Source of the DNA: Dunaliella salina | Taxonomy: Eukaryota; Chlorophyta; Chlorophyceae; Chlamydomonadales; Dunaliellaceae | Reading direction: 5' to 3' | DNA: 10,399 nucleotides | Assembly: GCA_002284615.2 (NCBI GenBank) | Contig: MU069648.1 | Span: forward strand, 31,790-42,188 | In this document: positions 7,091-10,399 of the stretch, piece by piece | How the letters are laid out: each line of letters opens with the position of its first letter | Numbering within the stretch: the stretch's first letter is position 1 | Program-made: the position numbers and the translations under genes | The notes under the pieces: model-generated | Databases searched by the model: none | Seen by the model: only the letters and a program-made list of their open reading frames with translations | Told to the model about the DNA's origin: nothing

Positions 7091-7515
7091 CGTGCACCTT
7101 TGTGCAGAAGCGTGTTTAGCCCATGGCAACAAAAAGAAACCTGGGCAGCACCTACCTGTGCACCATACGCAGAGGCGTGGAGGGCCCAACATGACGGACG
7201 GAAACCTGTGCTGGTTCGTAGTGTGCAATATCTCTATTGACCTGTTGCACCTATCTGTGCACTATGCACAAAAGCGTGTATAGCCCATGACGATGGATGG
7301 AAAGCTGGGCTGGCTCGTAGTGTGCGAAATCTCTATTTTGTCGCAACACCTTTCTGTGCACCATGCGCAAAAGCGTGTATAGCCCATGACGACGGACGAG
7401 AACCTGGCCCGGTTTTGCACTGTGCAATACCATCATTGAGTTGCAGCACCTACCTGTGCACCATGCGCAAAAGCGTGTAAAGCCCATGATGGCAGATGGA
7501 AACCTGGGCAGGTTC
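7091..7515. repeat. 100-bp tandem repeat, about 4 units
   Basis: AAAGCGTGTATAGCCCATGA or a variant lies at 7171, 7271, 7370 and 7470, spaced 100, 99 and 100 bp, with a truncated first copy near 7106. Each unit reads CACCTACCTGTGCACCATGC, a GCGTG-containing block, GACGGACGGAAACCTG or a similar block, GGTTCGTAGTGTGCAATA in most units, and then TCTCTATTGA. The opening CACCTACCTGTGCACC also occurs in the long form of the preceding 30/41-bp array, so the two arrays are probably related. Frames on the minus strand (for example 7251-7487) repeat an RFCAWCTGRCC-like peptide; I regard these as repeat by-products. Confidence 0.93.
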
Positions 7516-7724
7516 GTAGTTGCTGAGGTTCAGCAGGCCCCAAAGAGACATGAGCCCCACGTCTGCATCTCCGCCCACCTGCGAAGCATGCCAAATAGCT
7601 TTGCACTTTTAACACAACGATCTAGATTCTTTTGTACCTCGTAAAGTGCCTGTACTGGCATGGCCTTGTGCCAGCATCACCCATTACCAGCACAGCATGC
7701 CAGTTTGCTGAAGCTTCTATTTCC
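7516..7724. other. Unique spacer
   Basis: About 210 bp between arrays with no repeat, gene or RNA that I can recognise. It holds a local CTGTACTGGCATGGCC and CCAGCACAGCATGCCAG pairing of similar words on opposite strands near 7650-7702, too imperfect to call. Confidence 0.5.
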
Positions 7725-7925
7725 AGGGTTACAGGGTTACAGAGTAAAGAAGGCCTTCATTCAAAGCGTGCGACTGCTTGCCTGTTTGTAAAACATCATG
7801 AGTTTATCAATAAAAAGCCTTTAGTTGCAGGGTTACAGGGTTACAGAGGAAAAAAGGCCTTCAGTCAAAACGTGCGACTGCTAGCCTGTTTGTAAAAAAT
7901 CATGAGTTCATGAATTGAAAGCCTC
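7725..7925. repeat. 104-bp duplication (two copies, second partial at its end)
   Basis: AGGGTTACAGGGTTACAGAG starts at 7725 and 7829, exactly 104 bp apart. Both are followed by a purine-rich AAGGCCTTCA block, CGTGCGACTGCT, GCCTGTTTGTAAAA and ATCATGAGTT. The junction CAATAAAAAGCCTTTAGTTGC in copy 1 corresponds to GAATTGAAAGCCTCAAG after copy 2. Each unit opens with a small internal doublet, (GGTTACAG)2. A plus-strand frame at 7632-7895 spans it but carries no recognisable motif. Confidence 0.94.
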
Positions 7926-8118
7926 AAGAAACAACAGAAAAGATGTCTCCAGATCTGCTCCACAAGGAGCCCTATGCCTGCACCTCCCCTTGCTTGCAAA
8001 GCATGCAAATTTGGCTATGGTTATGGATGGATGAGCTGAACCATGGTGCACTGCTGCACCGTGTCGACTGCACACTATGGCACAGCCCTAAGCCAGCATT
8101 TTCCCTCACTTGCGCGGC
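7926..8118. other. Unique spacer with a small hairpin
   Basis: About 190 bp without tandem repeats. GGTGCA at 8045-8050 and TGCACC at 8055-8060 form a perfect 6-bp inverted repeat around CTGC. Nothing else is recognisable. Confidence 0.5.
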
Positions 8119-8512
8119 ATCCTGCCTGCTTGAATCAGCAGTGTGTGCCTGCTTGAATCATGACGAAGCACCTTTGTGTCTGATGAATCATGACAAGGCA
8201 CCTTCGTGTCTGCCTGCTTGAATCAGCAGTGTGTGCCTGATTGAATCATGACCAAGCACCTTTGTATCTGACAAATCATGATGAAGCACCTTTGTGTCTG
8301 CCTGCTTGAATCAGCAGTTTGTGCCTGCTTGAATCGTGACCAAGCACCTTTGTGCCTGCCTGCTTGAATCAGCAGTTTGTGCCTGCTTGAATCATGACCA
8401 AGCACCTTTGTGGTTGACAAATCATGACGAAGCACCTTTGTGTCTGTCTGCTTGAATCAGCAGTTTGTGCCTGCTTGAATCATGACCAAGCACCTTTGTG
8501 ACGAATCATGAC
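8119..8512. repeat. 58/88-bp minisatellite built on a 30-bp submodule
   Basis: TGAATCAGCAGT(T/G)TGTGCCTG occurs at 8131, 8219, 8307, 8365 and 8453, with spacings of 88, 88, 58 and 88 bp. The difference is one module of about 30 bp (AATCATGACGAAGCACCTTT then GTGTCTG). It is present twice per long unit and once in the short unit. Modules ending in CAAGCACCTTTG and GAAGCACCTTTG alternate in the long units. Units are very similar, so the array is fairly young. The array ends at 8512, before TTTTACCTTGGAAAG. Confidence 0.95.
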
Positions 8513-8815
8513 GACTTTTACCTTGGAAAGTGCTACGGAAATCTGCAAAATCATGAACCCTTCGTTTGCAAAATTTTCCTCTCCTCGCTTGCACATTGCA
8601 CAAAAATTTGCTCATCTTGACATGGCTCTCAAAATGTGGGTTTTGATGTGCTTGAGCGTGAGGCCTACGCGCATCAAATCCAACCCGCATGGCCTGCCAT
8701 TTTGCTCAACTTTGCATGGCACCTGAGATGCTCGTTGTAATCTGCTCCACTGTGAGGCGACGGTATGCCTGCATCAACCCCTACCTGCATGGCGGAGCAT
8801 CTTACCCAGAGCCCA
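8513..8815. other. Largely unique stretch
   Basis: About 300 bp without clear tandem repeats. From about 8690 there are scattered words shared with the following array (GCATGGC, TTTGCTCAACTTTG), so the right part may be a decayed outer copy. Short frames cross it on both strands but show nothing recognisable. Confidence 0.5.
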
Positions 8816-9345
8816 TGAGCATGGCCACTACTGCATGTGTTGCATCTCCCTGTGCGAGGTCTTCCCCTTGTGTCCCATCATGGCTGCCACGGCTTGCCTC
8901 ATCCGTTTGCTCAACTCAAGTTTGCTCAACTCAACTTTAAGGTGTGCTCAACATCAATTTTGGAGCTCCAAAATAAAATGTCTTCACCTGCTCCCTCAAG
9001 CGCACCTCATCTTCCACATATCTATGGGTGTGGCCAACAATGCACGAGTCACCATCTTCTTGCACGAGTTCTTGCCCTTGTGTCCCTTCATGGCTGCCAC
9101 GGCTTGCCTCATCTGTTTGCTCAACTCAAGTTTGCCAACCCTGCTTTAAGGTGTGCTCAACATCAATTTTGGAGCTCAAAAATAAAATGTATTCACCTGC
9201 TCCCTCAAGCTCACCTCATCTTCTGCAGATCCATGGGCGTGGCCACTCATGCACGAATCACCATCTTCTTGCACGAGCTCTTGCCCTTGTGTTCCATCCT
9301 GGCTGCTGCGGCTTGCCTCCTCCGTCCCCTCTCCCACGGATGAGC
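8816..9345. repeat. 209/210-bp tandem repeat, about 2.5 copies
   Basis: TGGCTGCCACGGCTTGCCTC lies at 8880 and 9090 and its variant TGGCTGCTGCGGCTTGCCTC at 9300. Upstream anchors TGGCCAC/TGGCCAA at 8822, 9031 and 9240 confirm a period of 209-210 bp. Copies 1 and 2 share GGTGTGCTCAACATCAATTT, GGAGCTC and AATAAAATGT and are close to identical over long stretches. Copy 3 stops before that part and runs into the next family at about 9340. Because the period is near a multiple of three, frames stay open (8837-9343 opens on GTG, 8835-9149 on ATG). The single-base change in period and the residue changes argue against a gene. Confidence 0.93.
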
Positions 9346-9770
9346 CTGGCCCTGTGCCAGCTGCAGCCAAGGCAGCCGCTGCAACCTGTGTATATTTGTG
9401 CACAACAGAGATTTATTGTCCTTGAAGCGAAAACAAAATGGTTGAGCCTGATCCCGTGCCAGCAGCAGCCATGGCAGCTGCTGCAACCTGTGCATGCAAG
9501 AGAAAAAAATATTCAACATCTTTGACACAGAAAGGGATAGATGATAAAACGAGGGATCAAACAATCACTGAGTAAAAATGAATGGTTGACCCTGGCCCCG
9601 TGCCAGCTGCGGCAGAGGCAGTTGCCGCAACCTGTGCATGCACTCAAACAAAGAGTCATTGTCCTCAGAACAAAAAGGTACAGATGGGAACACAAGGGAT
9701 CAAACAGACACTGTGCAAGATGCATGGGTCAACCTGGCCCTATACCAGCTGCAGCCAAGGCAGCTGTTGC
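9340..9770. repeat. 102/143-bp dispersed-tandem family, left part
   Basis: TGAGCCTGGCCCTGTGCCAG with CTGCAGCCAAGGCAGC and GCTGCAACCTGTG, or variants, occurs with GCCAG or ACCAG anchors at 9356, 9458, 9602 and 9744. Spacings are 102, 144 and 142 bp. Long units add an A-rich module of about 40 bp, for example GAGGGATCAAACAATCACTG then AGTAAAAATGAATGG at 9551-9584. CAGCTGC(A/G)GC and GCAGCTGCTGCAAC are GC-rich and palindromic in part. Frames through this family are broken by the unequal unit lengths. Confidence 0.88.
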
Positions 9771-10083
9771 AACCAGCTGTTGCAACCTTAGCAAGCTGTT
9801 GCAACCTTAGCAAGCTGTTGCAACCTTGGCAAGCTGTTGCAACCTTAGCAAGCTGTTGCNACCTTAGCAAGCTGTTGCAACCTAAGCAAGCTGTTGCAAC
9901 CTTGGCGAGCTATTGCAACCTTAGCAAGAAGTTGCAATCTTAGCAAGCTGTTGCAACCTCAGCAAGCTGTTGCAACCTTAGCAAGCTGTTGCAACCTGAG
10001 CAAGCTGTTGCAACCTTAGCCAGCTGTTGCAACCTGAGCAAGCTGTTGCAACCTGAGCAAGCTGTTGCAGCCAGCTGCTGCAA
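9771..10083. repeat. 19-bp minisatellite, about 16 units
   Basis: The unit AAGCTGTTGCAACCTTAGC repeats head to tail with period 19. Variants have CCTGAGC, CCTCAGC, CCTTGGC or CCTTAGCC in the second half. Each complete unit carries the 8-bp palindrome GTTGCAAC. The array begins inside a unit of the surrounding 102/143-bp family, directly after CCAAGGCAG, and ends with AGCTGCTGCAACCTGAGC, which is close to that family's own text. One unresolved base (N) lies at 9860. A 19-bp period passes through all three frames, so the open frame crossing it (9638-9943) is not a gene. Confidence 0.97.
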
Positions 10084-10399
10084 CCTGAGCAACAGGGAAA
10101 CAATGGATCAAACAGTCTCTTAGCAAACATGAATGGACGCGCCTGGCTCTAGGGTCGTTTTTGCAAAGTAAGCTCCTGTGAACGCAAACAAAGGGGGATC
10201 AAACAGACACTAAGCAAGAATGAATAGGTGAGCCTGGCTTTCTGCCAGCTGCGGCCAAAAAGAGCTGCTGCAATCAGTGCACAAACCAAAACAAAAATTC
10301 AACATCCTTGCATCAAAAAGGAATAGATGAAAAAAACAAGGGATTAAAAATACACAGAAAAAAAAGTTAGTGGAATGCCAACAAGACTGAACCTTCAGA
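10084..10399. repeat. 102/143-bp family, right part, diverged
   Basis: After the 19-bp array the family resumes. GGATCAAACAGTCTCTTAGC followed by AAACATGAATGGACGCGCCT (10103-10143), GGGATCAAACAGACACTAAG (about 10196-10215) and AGCCTGGCTTTCTGCCAGCT (10231-10250) match words in the left part. The last 120 bp (ATTCAACATCCTTGCATCAA, AGGAATAGATGAAAAAAACA) match 9509-9550 (TATTCAACATCTTTGACACA, GGGATAGATGATAAAA). Copies here are more diverged and one is truncated at 10140-10170. The family may continue past the window. Confidence 0.8.

Noticed and set aside
7725..7848. GGGTTACAGGGTTACAG as interstitial telomeric repeat
   Set aside because: The unit is GGGTTACA in only two tandem copies per block, not TTAGGG or another known telomeric unit.
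8972..8980. AATAAA words (also near 7810 and 9183) as polyadenylation signals
   Set aside because: They lie inside tandem repeats with no associated coding frame, and the hexamer is common by chance.
8835..9525. Plus-strand open frames over the 210-bp repeat (up to 168 codons)
   Set aside because: The 168-codon frame opens on GTG and the other long frames cover the same repeat copies. The period alternates between 209 and 210 bp, and no motif beyond the repeated peptide is seen.
9638..9943. Open frame across the 19-bp array encoding LLQP-rich peptide
   Set aside because: A 19-bp period cycles through all frames and the peptide is simply the translated repeat. It also spans an unresolved base.

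Overview
The window looks like non-coding nuclear DNA of a multicellular eukaryote. The evidence is an (AC)n microsatellite at the left edge, back-to-back minisatellites over roughly 70-75% of the length, one small non-autonomous hAT-type DNA transposon with an intact target-site duplication, no compact gene spacing, and no open frame that behaves like a protein-coding gene. Base composition is mixed and neither strongly AT- nor GC-rich. I cannot identify the species. An animal with many minisatellites and hAT elements, such as a chelicerate, would fit, but that is a guess.

Layout, left to right: (AC)n (1-73); a long degenerate array with a conserved GGCC-rich core and variable spacers (about 195-1935), containing a small ATGTTCAAA-type island (917-1024) and a 45-bp doublet (1081-1170); a 97/141-bp array (about 1936-2606); an adjacent pair of 196-bp copies (2608-2999); a short unique stretch; a 399-bp hAT MITE (3106-3504) with an 8-bp target-site duplication; unique DNA to about 3700; a degenerate lead-in and then a 66-bp minisatellite (about 3700-4641); a looser 109-bp triplet (4642-4961); about 310 bp with no visible feature; a 90-bp array (5271-5700); a 119-bp doublet carrying perfect palindromes (5762-5990); about 250 bp with no visible feature; a small 46-bp/28-bp repeat cluster (6238-6375); about 370 bp with no visible repeat; a 30/41-bp array (6750-7090) running into a 100-bp array (7091-7515); about 210 bp unique; a 104-bp doublet (7725-7925); about 190 bp unique; a 58/88-bp array (8119-8512); about 300 bp largely unique; a 209/210-bp array of 2.5 copies (8816-9345); and a 102/143-bp family (9340-10399) interrupted by a 19-bp minisatellite (9771-10083).

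No protein-coding or RNA gene can be supported. The longer open frames are mostly by-products of tandem repeats whose period is a multiple of three (66, 90, 210 bp). Most of those I checked open with TTG or GTG rather than ATG, and where I compared units by eye the differences do not favour silent changes. The most informative items are the hAT MITE and the recurring pattern of arrays whose units come in a short and a long form. I see no gene system acting together here.
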